A stretch of DNA of 64,000 nt. Source: Neodontobutis hainanensis (taxonomy: Eukaryota; Chordata; Actinopteri; Gobiiformes; Odontobutidae). The stretch spans positions 696,001-760,000 of the forward strand of contig JALDNG010000081.1 of NCBI GenBank assembly GCA_024349245.1, written 5' to 3'. The notes under the pieces were generated by a model. It was not told the origin of the DNA, did not search any database, and worked only from the letters and a program-made list of their open reading frames with translations. Positions 63,301-64,000 of this stretch are shown here, one piece after another. The first letter of the stretch is position 1; each line of letters begins with the position of its first letter. Position numbers and translations under genes: made by a program.

Positions 63301-64000
63301 CATTTTGACTTCACTGTTCTGCTTTCAAGCTCCTTGTCCTGTGTTCCTGATGGATCATTCCATCTCACTACCAAGAAAGCACACTGCCTAGCTCAATTTT
63401 ATATCAATGTCCTGCACTATTATTGTGGCAGTAAATGCAGTAAATATGCTGTGTTTAGTATTATCAACCCAAAACAATGCATTGCAAAGATATTTCAAAA
63501 TCAATCCTGTTTCTGCTTGAAACATCAGCTTCAGATTCTTTTATGTGTTTTATCTCATACCTCTGAAGTGCTTTTCTCATCCTTCTGCTTTGTTTTCTTG
63601 TCTGTTGGTAAGGATTTTACATAACACTACTGTAAATGGACAATAGATGATCTGATTGCTGGTACCACTGCAGTGCCTTTTATATTAGGAGCATCAGTTG
63701 AAATCCAATTGAAAACTACATTTCCCAAGGCCTTTCTATGTGGAGATGCTGTTAAATTTTTACACACTGTATTTGCCCAAAGGCTGTATGCACACACAAA
63801 AGTAACCATTGCACATTTTACATTGCAAACATCCACCTCTATATAAGAGAGCTTTGTACCATGTGGTTAATGAGCTGAAGCCGTATAAAAGATGCATGGT
63901 AGTGGGACCAGTGTTGGCTGCCTCTCAAAAGCTCAAAGGATGATGAAATCAGCTCATTTTCAGCATCATTTCTTTCTATTTCTTTCAATCCAGCATGTTC

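Larger units (their letters stand above)
56997..64000 (+). other. Presumed epb41l1 intron running off the window
   Basis: Over 7 kb downstream of the second coding exon without a recognisable FERM exon. It contains a (CAAT)n microsatellite and a reverse-oriented SINE; otherwise it is AT-rich noncoding sequence with short chance open frames. Confidence 0.5.

Overview
This window looks like nuclear DNA of a teleost fish. It is AT-rich and intron-dominated, and holds short spliced exons of vertebrate genes, tRNA-derived SINEs with an L2-type tail, a 5'-truncated fish-type LINE, MITEs, micro- and minisatellites, and no bacterial-style ORFs. Most long open frames are chance frames or repeat artefacts.

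Layout. (1) 1-8484 is copy A of a large duplicated block. It holds the last two coding exons of an endothelin-3 gene (edn3), its 3' flank, a MITE, and the 3' part of a minus-strand SGNH/GDSL-hydrolase-like pseudogene. (2) 8485-15632 appears once in the window and carries edn3 exons 1 and 2. (3) 15633-28808 is copy B of the same block: edn3 exons 3 and 4, the 3' flank, the MITE and the SGNH-like exons. It is interrupted by a 4,694-bp segment (23154-27847) that copy A lacks, where copy A has a single 15-bp sequence that flanks the segment in copy B. This segment holds a THAP-domain gene fragment with its second exon duplicated, a LINE insertion with a 19-bp target-site duplication, and a consensus CTCF motif. 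(4) 28809-41090 is gene-poor and contains SINE and LINE remnants, a 28-unit 25-bp minisatellite (34413-35108), a hairpin and a degenerate repeat. (5) 41090-64000 is the 5' part of a plus-strand band 4.1-like gene, most likely epb41l1: a GC-rich candidate 5'UTR exon near 41090-41428, a roughly 15-kb intron, coding exons at 56500-56571 and 56847-56996, then more than 7 kb of intron running off the window.

The complete edn3 gene at 13416-18172 encodes a 153-residue preprohormone: signal peptide, RVKR site, 21-residue endothelin-3, RVRR site, a four-cysteine endothelin-like domain and a short tail.

The main observation is the direct repeat containing edn3. Geometry suggests a tandem duplication whose junction is 8484/8485, so a second copy of edn3 exons 1 and 2 should lie within about 7.2 kb upstream of the window. 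The copies differ, as far as I compared by eye, almost only by small indels. They are therefore either very recent or an assembly (haplotype) duplication, and this must be resolved before reading biology into it. EDN3 dosage controls pigment-cell and enteric neural-crest development, and EDN3 duplication underlies fibromelanosis in chickens, so a real duplication would be notable.
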